From the NCBI GenBank assembly GCA_019426215.1, contig CM033402.1, positions 25,889,102 through 25,953,101 on the forward strand: a DNA stretch of 64,000 bases, in the 5' to 3' direction. This stretch comes from Buddleja alternifolia (lineage: Eukaryota; Streptophyta; Magnoliopsida; Lamiales; Scrophulariaceae). Shown piece after piece: positions 23,939-35,717 of this stretch (within the stretch, counting starts at the first letter, position 1; every line of letters begins with the position of its first letter). Below the pieces are notes generated by a model that saw only the letters and a list, made by a program, of their open reading frames with translations, made no database searches and was not told the origin of the DNA. The position numbers and the translations under genes were made by a program.

Positions 23939-24514
23939 CACATACTCCAACGATGAGTGTCAGTCAAACACTATAGGGATAGTGGGAGTAAGTGTCATAG
24001 ATATGTCAATGGAATCGATATATTCAAACACAGCTCGCAGTAATCCGATCACATTGGTATTTATTCAGTGACTGTCAATGATTGGATTATTGATCGTAAT
24101 AGTATGCGTGAGCCTTAGACCTGAGAGTTCGTGATCAATGTACTTGTATTATTGGATTTGTTACTAGATTAGTTAGGCTCGTCTCACCCTTCGGTGGGGC
24201 TAACCTCGAAGTGCGATCTCAATAAGATAAGTAGCAGTTGTGAAGTGATCGCCAAGATGGGATTCACTGTCTCGATTGTAAACAAGAAAGTATTCTGTGC
24301 GATCATAGGCTAATGAAATTATAAGTCTTTGGCCAAAGCAATGAAACTAACTCATGTGGGACATGAAGGGTAGTTTGGTAATTCCATTATGCTATGATCT
24401 CATGCACAATATCAAGTTTAATCAGTTTGACATTTTCCATGATACTCACTTGATCAGGATACATCAGTGAAGGTCTTATACGCATAAAGTATTTATGATC
24501 AAGAGGTTCGTAAG

Positions 24515-26060
24515 TGTTAGGAATTTCATGTTAGATGTTTTGATGATGACAAATAGGACTTCATGTTAGCCCCAAGAAATGTAAAGTATAAAAGCTTTCA
24601 CAGAACAAATATGTAAGCGCCTGAAAGCTCGTGTTTTTACACTAGACTTGTATTTTTATAGAGTTTAGACTAAGAATGTGATACTAAATCACTAGAAGAA
24701 TTCTGCGCGAGTCTACCAAGTGATGAAGTTGAAGATCAAGCGTATGAAGAAACAGTAAAGATAAAGATTAGTCTCAAGCGTCCGTCAAACGTTAAAAGAC
24801 TATCCCGGGTTACGAACTCAGCGCTCAAGATTTGTTATGGACCTTAGAACAAGTACTTAACACTAAGTCAATGATAGAATTCTGAGTGAGTCTATCAAAG
24901 ATAAAGTGAAAGGACAAGCGTCTAAAGAATCGGGCAAAGATTGTGACCTCTCTCAAGCGTCTGATTAACAAAGAAGACTACTTTCAAGAAGCCTAAAACT
25001 CCAAAGGCTCAAGCGCCTAGTTCTCCAAGCGTAACCTGAAGATTCAAACCCAACTTATCAAGGATGCATGAATCAACGGAAATTTTTCCCAAACGGAAAT
25101 AAAACAAGATGCATCAAAAGTCGGATAAGTGCTATTAAAATATAAGCACTACAACTTATGGGCAAACCATATCTTTAACCAAGACTGTCAGATTTATGAA
25201 AACAAGACCATGCCTAACCAATTAAATATACCCAAAGTTAGGATTGTCAGAACTCATGGAATGTTTAGGGAAACGAGACTTCAACCATGTCCAACGGACA
25301 AAATCTCATAACAATCTATAAATAACCTTTTCAGCAAAAGGGACAACACATAGACATAGAAAAACATCTGGACGTAAAAATAAGAAAAAGGGTCCAAAAC
25401 GTTGTTGAATTGTTTTAAAAGAGCTTATACACTCCAGAGCTGAAACCCTCTAAGCTCTCTCAAATACATTCCCAGACAGTCACTCATATCTCAAACCTCT
25501 TTTTAAGAAGAACCTACACTACCATTGAGATATCTCCAAGTTGTTTGAACTTTCCAAAAACAAACAAACCCGTGACCAAAACCATCAACACCTTTCATCT
25601 GAGTGAGAAAGCTTGTTAACTTACAAGCAATATTTTTTGTGTAAAAGAAGCTTGTTGAAGTTGATCTCTATTGGAGCTGAAATCTGTGTGACCAAGGAGT
25701 TCCGAGATCAAGCGTAACTTGCACCATTTCTGAGTGAAAGAAGCAAGGGGATAGAAGATCTTTAGTGGAGCTGAAATCTGTGTGACCAAGGAGTTCCGAG
25801 ATCATATCCAATCTCCCTCTATCTTTTAGAAGTCTCTGTGTGACTCTTCCATAATCATCATAGTGGAAAACCTCCCTGATAAAAGGAGAAGAAGGACGTA
25901 GCTGGGATTACATCACCCAGTGAACCTTACAAATATCTTGTGTCATTTACTTCTTTAAGCATTTATTGTTTTACTGCTTTACTATTCATATTGCATACAT
26001 TCTAATAAAGTTTTAAAACAACTAAGCGACTAATTTTGATTAACAACTAAGCGACTAATT
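24515..26060 (+). repeat. SIRE-3 LTR, truncated at its 3' end
   Basis: It starts TGTTAGGAATTTCATGTTAGATG, like the other SIRE LTRs, and inserts into the copia-A1 3' LTR. It carries a TATA box (TATAAATAACC, about 25317) and many AAGCG words. Similarity to the SIRE-1 LTR ends near 26060, about 250 bp short of the terminus. No PBS or internal SIRE sequence follows. Confidence 0.82.
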
Positions 26061-26290
26061 TTAATAATAAATTTTTATTTGATTTAAAAGCAGTGATTAG
26101 TTTATATTGGTTTATTGTAAACTCGTTATTATTTGTAATTATTGGAGATTATTATTTGGTGAATGAAATTAATTTTGGATTTGAATTTGTTGTTTCTGTT
26201 GAGCAATTGGTTTGTTTTATGTGTTATTGATGAGTTGAATTTTGAGCTTGTGGGAAGGATATAGCTCTAGCTGAAATAATAACAGAAAAA
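26061..26290. other. AT-rich filler between SIRE-3 LTR and CACTA hairpins
   Basis: No ORF or terminal repeat is recognisable. It is possibly interior CACTA sequence, since the right CACTA terminus follows, but no left terminus is visible. Confidence 0.4.
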
Positions 26291-26584
26291 AAAAAAAACA
26301 AATCATGTTACAGCGGTTCGTTGATGAACCGCTGTAACAGGGTTCACTGTTACAGCGGTTCGTTTCGGAACCGCTGTAACAGGCTACGGCTTTTACAGTT
26401 AATTTTTTTTTATTTACCTATTACAGCGGTTCGTTATTGAACCGCTGTAATAGGGCTCATTTTACAGCGGTTTTTAACCGCTGTAATAGTAAACATACCA
26501 ATTACAGCGATACGTATTACAGCGGTTAAAACCGCTGTAATAGTGAAAAAAACACCGCTGTAACAGACCTCTTCTGTACTAGTG
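26291..26584. mobile_element. CACTA (En/Spm-like) transposon end with hairpin subterminal repeats
   Basis: The right terminus reads, on the minus strand, CACTAGTACAGAAGAGG. Inside it are five perfect hairpins built on TTACAGCGGTT: 26306-26339, 26347-26382, 26418-26453, 26462-26486 and 26515-26542, with stems of 11-15 bp and loops of 2-6 nt. Inverted subterminal repeats of this kind are transposase-binding sites in CACTA elements. It interrupts a copia LTR that resumes at 26585. The left terminus is not found. Confidence 0.8.
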
Positions 26585-27910
26585 TAGTATATTTATACTA
26601 CAACTAGAAATAATTAACTTAGTTGACTAAGGGCCCGGGCGTCCGTATGGACACCCAACTTGGGCGCTTTTAATACCCTCCGGGCTTAGTCCATTTTGTG
26701 ATTTTATGTAATTAATTATTCAATTAATATTATTTATCTAATAAACATATCAATTAAATAACTAACTAACCATGTTAATTCTAAAATTAATTTCACAAGA
26801 AAATGAATTAACACATTAACTTAATTAATTAATAAGATCATCTAATAATTAATTAATTAATCACGATATCAAATACCAAAAAATTCTCTCAAGTTTTATT
26901 CCATAATTTTTCCTTTGCAATTCCTTTAAGCGCGGTTCTTTGGGTTCGTCTCAAAAGACAAATTGGCAGGAAACCAAAAGGATGTGGATAACAACTAGTC
27001 AGTCCGTGGTCCACATCGTAGCCCAATTGAAAACGAATGTATAGAATCATTCCTAACCTTTCACATTGTGAATACAGTACTAGTATAAACCCTTTATTCA
27101 TATATCTCAGTCAAGTGAGAGTCATGGTTTAGTCAAACTCACTGCACTTGACTACATGCGCAGCTCATAATGAATCGAGGTCATTGAATATACTTTCATG
27201 TCCAACTTAAGTATCTCTAATGCTTTACCAAAGTCTTTGACCTCATCCATTCATGACGACATAGGATATTTAGCTCATTCACTTATGAGAGAATAAATCC
27301 CATATTGCTAATCAGTTAAGATTGCTACTTGCCCATAAAGCCGCACTTTGAGGTCGATCCCACCAATGGGTGAAATAGATCTATCTACTCTAATGATAGA
27401 CTCGATGTCACAAGCACATCTTCAACGTGATTACTCAGGTTTAAGGTTCACGCATACCTATCACAACTTATCAGTTTTGTCATTGACTGTTATTGAGTGA
27501 CAAACCCATGTGACATAACTGATGTGAGTCGTGTTCAAACACACCAGTCTAACTGATGAGTCTATAATACAAGTTCCCACTAACATACTCATAGTGTTCG
27601 ACTGACACTTCCCTGTCAAAACTTATATCATACAAGTCTATATCCAATAATGATGTCCAATCAATACTCTCTTCGACTTGTGAACCAATTTAGATATTAA
27701 AGATCAAACACTTCTAGTGCCAATCTCCCTAACCCATAGGGAATAGAATATTCGCCTTAATATTAAGGACTAATTGTTGTTTATTTAAAAATTACAAATG
27801 CCTATAAGAAACAACATCAAAAGTCTTTTTATTAAAATAAGAATGTTTAGATACAATCTAATGCCCTATAATTTTATCCTTTTATGCCATTTGAGGGCAT
27901 AACTCTAACA
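26585..27910 (-). repeat. Minus-strand copia LTR fragment (copia-C-like)
   Basis: Read on the minus strand it starts TGTTAGAGTTATGCCCTC at 27910 and matches the copia-C LTR (38250-39842) throughout, for example TATATTTATACTACAA next to the CACTA end. The LTR 3' portion is missing beyond the CACTA insertion. The neighbour at 27911 is not copia internal sequence, so this is a solo or 5' LTR. Confidence 0.8.
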
Positions 27911-28667
27911 GTGACCCTGGATGAATCCCTCTCCGACTGTCACTTGTTCCACTGTACTATCAAACTATACCCAACATACATGTCGTATGACTCTCCTGGA
28001 GTGCATGTGCATATCAAAGCATAGTGGATAGTACCCTTTCCAATGACATCTCAGGTCTAAAGACTAATCTCACACTATGAAACCCAAGGACTCCATGTTC
28101 GACAGCAACAACTAGGAGTCCTTTAGCGGGGTCGCTCAATTCCATAATCAAAGTATGAATCTTCATACATATATTGCCATACAAGCCATCGAAAATGGAA
28201 CGCATCGACCTCTTGGGAGAGTTACATGAATGAACAAGTCTTGACGAAGCAAATGATATCCCACATCTCACAGCCACTATGACTTGGAACATTATTTAGG
28301 ATTACGGTCTTTAAGATTATTTCATATGTATCCCGAGCGCTCCCCTAGCCATATGTAATCCATGGAATCTTTACCTATACTAACACTAGTTATAACAATA
28401 AAGAAGTATACCATAAATAAATATTCAATATATTTGAAACAAGACTGTCATAGTGTTTTACATTTAAGATGGCGAAGCCCAAAACAAATGGCTCGCCTGG
28501 CACCTAACACTATCACCAACATAGTCATAGTTTTCGAGGCTATTATGGTTTTGACCGTCGCCAATCCCTAAGCCTTAGACGGGAGAAATATGGAGGGATT
28601 CGACTCACATAAAGATCGAAATCTGGATAAGTTTGCTTTTCATCGTTAGCATCTAAAAAGTCGTGGG
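27911..28667. other. Unassigned repeat-like DNA
   Basis: No believable ORF. The texture resembles retrotransposon LTR, and it may belong with the remnants at 30305-30542 and 34336-35148, interrupted by later insertions. No family assigned. Confidence 0.35.
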
Positions 28668-30304
28668 TGTTAGGTTTGTGCCCTCGATGCCAAGGACTTA
28701 GAGAATAGGGCACTAGTTTATGTTGTACAACCCATTATTAATATAAGGTCATTAGAAAGTTTTTCATATAATTCTTAATGGCATCTCTAAGTTTTAAATG
28801 AAAAACTAGTCCATGTGTGTCAAGGCAAACTTTTGCACTCCTTATACTTGATCACTTAAACGGTTCGCGAGTTGGAGAATCTCAATTAGGCATTAAGATT
28901 CGTGTGGACTTATATGACACATGCCCTGACAAGGAGTGCCACTCTAACACTATGGGATAGTGGGAGTTTGTGTCATGGATACATTGATTGGATTGGATTA
29001 GTGTATTCGAACGCGGCTCGTAGTAATCCGATCACATGGGTTTTTACTCAGTGACTGTCAATGATCAGATTACTGATTATGATAGTATGCGTTAGCCTTT
29101 GACCTGACTAATCAAGTTGAAGATGTGTTTGTGACATCAAGTATGTCATTAGAGTAGTTAGATCCAATTCGCCCATTGGTGGGGTTGACCTCGAAGTGCG
29201 GCTTGATGGGCAAGTAGCAGTCTTAACTGGTTAGCAAAATGGAATTCAATGTCTCGAAAGTAAACGAGAAGTATCCTATGTAATCATAGGTAAATGAAAT
29301 TAAAGTCACTGGACAAAGCTCATGAACTGACCCGTGTTGGACACTATAGGTAGTTCAGTAATCTCATATTACTATGATACTTGAGCATAGCATCGAGTCC
29401 TGTGAGTTTGATATATTCCATGACTCTCACTCGATCGGGATACGTCAGTGAAAGGCTTATACTCATACAGTATTCATAATCTAGAGATTCGTAATGATTT
29501 AATCATTTCGTACTCGGTTGGGCTACGATGTGGGCCACGGTACTGGTTAGGTGTTACCCACATCCTTTGGGATCCTCCCATTGTCAATCGAAACGGACCT
29601 AGAGAGTTGCGCTATAGGAATAGACGGGGAAATCAATTGTTGTATCTGGAGGAAGTTTTGGTAATTGTCCTTTGGAAGGACGAATTAATTTAATTAGTTG
29701 TTTAATTGGATTAAATATGGTATTAAATTAATTACGTTGACTAGGTCAACTATGATATTTATTAATTATTTAGTTAATTAATAATTAGAATATTAATTTA
29801 ATCTGTGTATATTTAACTGGATTGAATATCAGAGGGTTAAATTAATTGGGCTAAGCTGACTAAGTCAACATAGCCCAAATAAAAGTCCAATTAGGCCCTA
29901 TGGGGAGTGTGTTTGGTGGGCTTAGTTGGAGGATTTATTCCTCCAACACAAGCTTTGTAGTAACACAACATAACACAAGTTACATTACGTGAAATCCTCC
30001 ACCAAGAATACAACACAGAGAAAATAAATTCTCTTCCACTCTCTCTCACCTAGCCGTTATTATGGAGAAAGATGGAGTTTCCGGAGTCAATTCTGACGCG
30101 TGATAATCTAGAGGCAGCGACACTTTTGCTGCTCCGTTGAACGAAGATTTGAAGATTCATGAGGATTGATTGAATATGCGAAAAGGTAAGTTTTTGTATT
30201 CATCTTTTTAATGAAAAATCAACGAACAAACAAATTGATCTTGGCTTTGGGAATCCGGATATGATTTTCAATTTCCGCTGCGCATGATACCAGGATTCCC
30301 AACA
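28668..30304 (+). repeat. Copia LTR (1637 bp), probably solo
   Basis: It starts TGTTAGGTTTGTGCCCTCG and ends GGATTCCCAACA. It is clearly related to copia-A LTRs (TATGTTGTACAA, ACTATGGGATAGTGGGAG) but diverged. No PBS follows and no PPT precedes, so only the LTR is present. Flanking 5-mers GTGGG and GTGTC do not form a clean target duplication, leaving solo LTR versus truncated element open. Confidence 0.75.
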
Positions 30305-30542
30305 GTGTCAATATTGCTAGACGTCGAACCACGACAGATAGGTGCCTCAGGTTAAGTGGTAATATTAGTCCAAGGCCTAGTTTATTATTATGAATACTTA
30401 ATCTAGCCTACGGAAGGACTTATTGCTAGCTTGTTAATGAGCCTAAAGGGTCACACGCTAACTTAGTGTAGTACCTATTGGCTAGGGAATTAATGGAGAG
30501 AATAATTAATTGAAATTAATTAATTGGGGATATATATAATTA
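30305..30542. other. LTR-like remnant, left part
   Basis: Non-coding sequence that ends at the MULE target duplication TATATAATTA and resumes at 32171. It is likely part of the same old LTR whose end is at 35148. Confidence 0.4.
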
Positions 30543-30938
30543 GGGTCAAGATCAAATACATACCCTATATTAAATAAGATATAAGACCCAATCTACACCA
30601 TTGGATCTATTAAATCCAACCGTTCAAAAAGAAATCAAAAAACAGGTGGGGGAATTGATTCCAATTGGATCAGGGATATAGTAGCCAAATGATGTCATTT
30701 TTCAAAGCCCAAAAACCCAGATCTCAAAAAAAATTCATCGTCTTCTCTCTCAGATGAGAGACTCCCACTTCTTCTCTGGTCTTTCACTGCTTCTCCCTAA
30801 CTAGCTAGAAAACTAATAAATTAAGAAAAAAATAAAGAAAGGCGCGTGGAGGGTGGAAAGAAGAAAGAATTGTGAAAGGGGACTTTGAAGGGAGGCAAAG
30901 CTAAGCAAAGCAGTCAATTCGTCTGCATCTTCTCCTCT

Positions 30939-30946
30939 CCCTCTCC

Positions 30947-30976
<30 letters not shown>
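30939..30976. repeat. CT-rich microsatellite
   Basis: A (CT)n tract with a few interruptions inside the MULE, next to ATTATATGGCCC. Confidence 0.8.
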
Positions 30977-30977
<1 letters not shown>

Positions 30978-31089
30978 AATTATATGGCCCTTCTGGTAAG
31001 TTAAGTTTGATACTCTCACTTGCTATAACAACCATTTCATTTCAAGTTTTTTGATTATCTATCTATACATTTATGACACATCTAATTCT

Positions 31090-31655
31090 CACTAAAATTT
31101 ATACAGTATATTATAACTCATTATACAATATATGTTCATAACATATTAAAAATATTCAATTATACAATATCTTATAAGCCATTATACGGTATGTTATAAC
31201 ACGTTATACGATATATTATAACTCATTATACAGCATGTGTTTATAACATATTAAAAATATTCAATTATATAGTATCTTATAATCCATTATACTGTATGTT
31301 ATAACACATTATACAGTATATTATAACTCATTATACAGTATGTGTTTATAACATATTAAAAAATTTCAATTATATAGTATCTTATAAGCCATTATACAAT
31401 ATGTTATAACACATTATACGGTATATTAGAACTCATTATACAGTATGTGTTTATAATTTATTAAAAATATTCAATTATAAAGTATCTTATAAGCCATTAT
31501 ATAGTATGTTATAATACATTATAAGGCATTTATAACTCATTATACAGTATGTGTTTATAACATATTAAAAATATTCAATTATACAGTATTTTATAAGGCA
31601 TTATAAAGTATGTTATAACAAATTATACGGTATATTACAACTCGTTATACAGTAA
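31090..31655. repeat. 105-bp tandem repeat array inside the MULE
   Basis: About five copies of an AT-rich unit containing ACATATTAAAAATATTCAAT. Anchors fall at 31141, 31246, 31351, 31456 and 31560, a period of 104-105 bp. Each unit also holds shorter TTATACAGTAT sub-repeats. Confidence 0.85.
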
Positions 31656-32180
31656 GTCGAAAATTCTTTCGATTACTAACAGAAAATCCTACTCAATCAA
31701 ATCTCTAAAAATTACTCAGTCTACCCGTAAAATTCGGAATTGTACTAACAGAAATAAGTAAAATTAAACTAACAGAAATAAGAAAAGAAAAAAAAAAGAT
31801 TTAGTCCAAATAAGATGCGCTAATTTTTAACATAGGCGGCGATGCGGTGGCTGCAGTGCTGCACTCCATGTGCTAGAGAAAAAAAGAGTCAAATTCTTCA
31901 GATTAAACTTCGACGATTCGGGTTCAATTTTGGGCAAAAGACCTGCATCTAGCGTTGGTGTGACTCATTGTGATGATGAACGAATTAATTTGATTACTTC
32001 CCTGTGTGTGTTATAAATATACCAAGTACTAAAATGCCCCTGTCATCATTAAATAAATAAAAAAACTAAAAAATGGAATTACATTTAGACCTTGGGATCA
32101 AATGGTATCAATGATGTAGATTGGGTCTTATATCTTACCTAATGTAATGGGATGTATTTGATCCATACCCTATATAATTA

Positions 32181-32393
32181 AGTGGTCTTATTTAAATAAT
32201 AGTCTTATAATTTAATATTAGAATATTAAATTGGGAAAGACTAGTTAATTAATTAATGGTCTAATTAATTAATGTCTGAAAGAGGAAAATAAATATATAT
32301 ATATATATATATATTAATCGTGTATGTGTATGTGTATGTGAATTTGGTTGAGGATTTTATCTTGTTCACCAAGTCTATGTATATATATATATC
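32181..32393. other. AT-rich LTR-like remnant with (AT)n microsatellites
   Basis: It continues the sequence interrupted by the MULE. Simple repeats lie at about 32290-32313 and 32379-32392. The final ATATC is the target duplication of the gypsy solo LTR that follows. Confidence 0.5.
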
Positions 32394-34330
32394 TGACACG
32401 CTAAAAGCCAACGTGCTATGATAGCAAGTGCACTAGTCGTGTGTAGTAATAAGTGGACTAAAAGTCCGGATTATCGAACCACGGAGACTTGAATTTTAGT
32501 TTATGATTTTAACGAAAAAAAGAACAAATATAATTAAAGTAAATTATAGGTAAAATGCATACAATAAGAACAAGATTACACAATTGATTTTACACAAAGT
32601 ATAAAGGGAGACTAAGGCACATGCTAGGTTCAAATTGATCAATTATACTTATAAAGATTCTAGTTGAAGGATTACGCTTATATTGTTATGGTGAGAACTC
32701 CGAGGGTAGAGAATAACCGATGTCTCGCGTATAAACTCCTATGCTTAGATCGTGATTTCCCAAATATTCCTATCCGAAAATCTAACCACTAAACATGCAT
32801 TGACGTACTAGAGTTCACTCGATTTGAATCGAACAACTTCACCCGGGAATCTTTACCTATGTCTAGGGCAATTCCGCATTAGTTACGGGTCATGATGTGA
32901 ATTTCTTGCACCCTAAGTCAATTTTCTCCCGAAATATTAACCTAGGCATAAGATTCTAACATATAGTGATCAAGTATATGCAAGATAGGCAAAAACACAA
33001 ATTCACATCACATAACAATATAAGAACAACCTCAACAATCATCTATTATAAGCATATATCACAATTTGGCCTTACATGGCCCTAGTCTTATGAATTTAGT
33101 TCATAATGGATAATATGAAAAACATAAATGAATTAATACACATGTTCATAGACATAATTAAAATGAAAAGCTATAAAAACTCCCTCAAAAGTGAATAATG
33201 ATGGATCTTGAAGTTGAGCCTTCAATCCCCAAGCTCTTTTCCTTCCTCTAGTTTTCCCCTCCAAGAGTGATGAAGAATGGTGATGAATGGTGGAGAAATC
33301 AGATTAGGGGCTGCCCCCCTCTCCTCTAAGAATCTGAAATTGATAGTGAATGATAAAGAGTATGGGTTCCCCCTCCTTTTATAGCCAAAATTCCACTAAA
33401 GTATGCATTAAGAATTCCCATTAAAGTTCCCCAATGAGAATTCCACCTAAGGTGATGCTTAAAGTTTGGCTTTTAAGATTCCAACCAGCTAAAAAATGCT
33501 AAACTTTCGGCCATTAAGAATTCCACCAAGCATAACCATGTGAAAACTTCAACAAAACACATGCATGCTGCCATTTTCTTGCTTTCCAGCGCAGTCTTCG
33601 TATTGTCCTCATAAACGTCTCCACAGATCTCCAAATTGGATGATTCAAGTCCCCATGTTCAGATAACACATAGATCTACAACTTTCTAGAAGGACATTTT
33701 GTCCAATTCGGTCTCTAAGTATACCTAAATTACGTTTCAACATGGAGGTTGTTTCTGATTTGGCGCCCATAAAGTAAATCTACCAAGAAACACACTTATG
33801 ACAACCCCTCAACACATGTGCTGAATTATGGCCAAAAGTAATTCTTACCCATCATATAAGGCTGGAATTTAGGCTGAAAAAGGAGTAACATTCGGACTAT
33901 CCATGCCTAGGCATGACTAGGAGGGCGCTGAGGCGTATCCTGGCACATGTACTTCTCTGTTCGGCGCAGCAATCGTATTTCCTTCACAATTATCTCTATA
34001 GACCTCCGATTTGGATGTTTCAAGTTCCCATTTGAAGCTAAGACATACATCTAAAACTTTGTAGAAGGAAACTTTGTCTAAGTCGGTCTCGAAATGTACG
34101 GAATTATCGCTCGAATGTGATAGGAGATGTATAAACCGCCTCGGTGTTGAAAAACATGCTTGAACTTGTTTTGTACATCGTTTTTCTTCCCTTTTCTTCA
34201 TGTATTCTCATTTATTACCTGTATTCACTTAACACACCTATTAAATGCAAATGTGACATGATATAAGCAATAAGTGAATCCAAATCATAAGAATTATGGT
34301 CTTAAAAACACGTAAAAACACCTCTTATCA
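32394..34330 (-). mobile_element. Gypsy solo LTR (1937 bp) with TSD ATATC
   Basis: On the minus strand it runs TGATAAGAGGTG...TAGCGTGTCA. The terminal part resembles the gypsy LTR at 16762 (CACTTGCTATC, AGCACGTTGG/AGCACGTTAG, TCCGTGGTTCGA), so it is a diverged member of that group. ATATC at 32389-32393 is repeated at 34331-34335. No internal sequence remains, as expected after LTR-LTR recombination. A CCTAGGCATG/AGGCG stretch near 33900-33935 recalls the GC-rich modules. Confidence 0.9.
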
Positions 34331-34335
34331 ATATC

Positions 34336-35148
34336 TTATAATATATTTGGTAGGATCTTTTCTAATTAATTGGATGACTAATTGATATGGAAAGATCTTA
34401 TAAATATATTAGGATAGATATTGTGTATATAGAAAGATCTTATTTGGATAGATCTTATATATTTGGGAAGAATCTCAAATGTATGGAAAGATCTTGTTTG
34501 TTAATTAGTCGATCTAATTAACTAAGGAAGAGAAATAAGATAGAAGGAAACTAAGTATAATATATATATATATATGGAATATATATACACACGCCCATAA
34601 TAGGTGTGTATATGTGTGTGTGTGTGTGTGAGTTTCCATTATTATGGACTCCCACTCTATATCTATGTGTGTGTTGAATTTTATTCTAAAGTGATCTATT
34701 TCATTCTACACATTTTTAATTGTGAAAATTCTCTTCATCTTTTCTCTTCCACCTCTTTCACATCATATTCTTTCAACTCATGTGTTGAGTACGAAGAATA
34801 CAAAAAATATACTCCTACCATTTTTTCTCATGAGCCAAAATTCGATATTCTCTTGGCTAGCATTGGCGGAGCTAATTAAGGGTACGAGCTAAGGTGTGGA
34901 TAAACTTAGAGGCACAACATTTGGGGCGCTAGGGCAAATCCATCCAGAGAGGTGCAACAGGGAGTTGCTTAACGAGACGTTGTTTTAAGTTCTTCAAGAG
35001 GTAAACACGAGAAAACTTTCTCCTAGAATAGTTTTTGAATTCGATGGTACAATGTCTAATTAGTCCTAATTTGGAGATGCGGGATTTTTTTTAAATATCT
35101 ATGTCTTCCGCTACGTTCAGCGTCCCCGGGTTTGTACCGATCCCAACA
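34336..35148 (+). repeat. LTR remnant, right end
   Basis: AT-rich DNA with AAAGATCTTAT repeats (34390-34500) and (AT)n/(TG)n microsatellites (34559-34632). It ends in TTCCGCTACGTTCAG and CGATCCCAACA, a typical copia LTR terminus. The left end and PBS are not found. It is likely the end of the old LTR broken by the MULE and solo LTR. Confidence 0.55.
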
Positions 35149-35717
35149 AAGTCAGCCTTACGTCATGCATACGTCATAGCTACCTTGCGAGCACCCGTCT
35201 CCATCTTTCCTTAATTGTTTTCATTGTTGATTTGGCCCAATTTCACTATAGGTTCTCGAGGCACACTTATTCTAGGCTCAATTAGAAGAAATGAGATATA
35301 TGACCATATCAAACACTATGACTAAAAAAATGTGAAACAATTAGTAATATAACCCCAGTTCTGAAATTTTTTTATCAGAATGACCTGAAGGCGCGCCTTC
35401 ACTTTTTTCTTTAATTTTTAAATTTTTTATTGCTCTTGATTAACTTAATTTCTCCTTTTAATGTAGTTTTCTTTTAAAATGTGACAGTTCAATTTTTCAA
35501 AAATAATTCCTAATTGAATTTTGATTTTGTTTAGGTTTTTAAACTTTTTACCCTTTCTTAATATTATTAGTGAAAATTAGTAATACTTTAAAATAGATTT
35601 TTAATTTGAAAAGTACATTATAATATTTCACTTCAATATTTATCCCACCAACTTTTCATCCAAAAAACTATCAATAAAAGGTTAATATTTTTTAACACTA
35701 TAATTAGACACTGATTC
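35149..35717. other. AT-rich intergenic DNA, nothing recognised
   Basis: No ORF, terminal repeat or RNA gene seen. Confidence 0.6.

Larger units (their letters stand above)
10339..24514 (+). mobile_element. Copia-A1: Ty1/copia element, nearly full length, with nested gypsy insertion
   Basis: 5' LTR, PBS, long leader, gag, protease-integrase-RT-RNase H and a 3' LTR are all present in normal order. Its 3' LTR (from 16471) is interrupted by a complete gypsy element with TSD CACAT, resumes at 23944, and is cut at 24514 by a SIRE LTR. About half of the 3' LTR is missing. Protease and RT active sites are damaged, so it is dead. Confidence 0.9.
16471..24514 (+). repeat. Copia-A1 3' LTR, split and truncated (16471-16761 + 23944-24514)
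   Basis: It begins TGTTAAGTATATGCCCTAG after the purine tract AGTGGAAGAT. The left part reads into CACAT at 16757-16761, where the gypsy element starts. The LTR continues after the second CACAT at 23939-23943 and matches the 5' LTR (ACTATAGGGATAGTGGGAG) until a SIRE LTR begins at 24515. The final ~750 bp are absent. Confidence 0.88.
30543..32170. mobile_element. Non-autonomous Mutator-like element (MULE), 1628 bp
   Basis: Imperfect inverted repeats of about 65 bp start GGGTCAAGATCAAATACAT at the left and, reverse-complemented, GGGTATGGATCAAATACAT at the right; both continue to AGATATAAGACCCAATCTAC. A perfect 10-bp target duplication TATATAATTA flanks it (30533-30542, 32171-32180). Long TIRs with a 9-10 bp TSD are the mark of Mutator-like transposons. 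No transposase is encoded. The interior has a CT-rich leader-like stretch, a 105-bp tandem array and a non-repetitive segment (31800-32030) of unknown origin. Confidence 0.88.

Noticed and set aside
28014..28292. 92-codon minus-strand ORF in unassigned DNA.
   Set aside because: No homology recognised; surrounding sequence looks like LTR remnant and no start context or splice sites support a gene.
34604..34879. 91-codon ORF beginning with Cys-Val repeats.
   Set aside because: It starts in a (TG)n microsatellite and has no recognisable domain.
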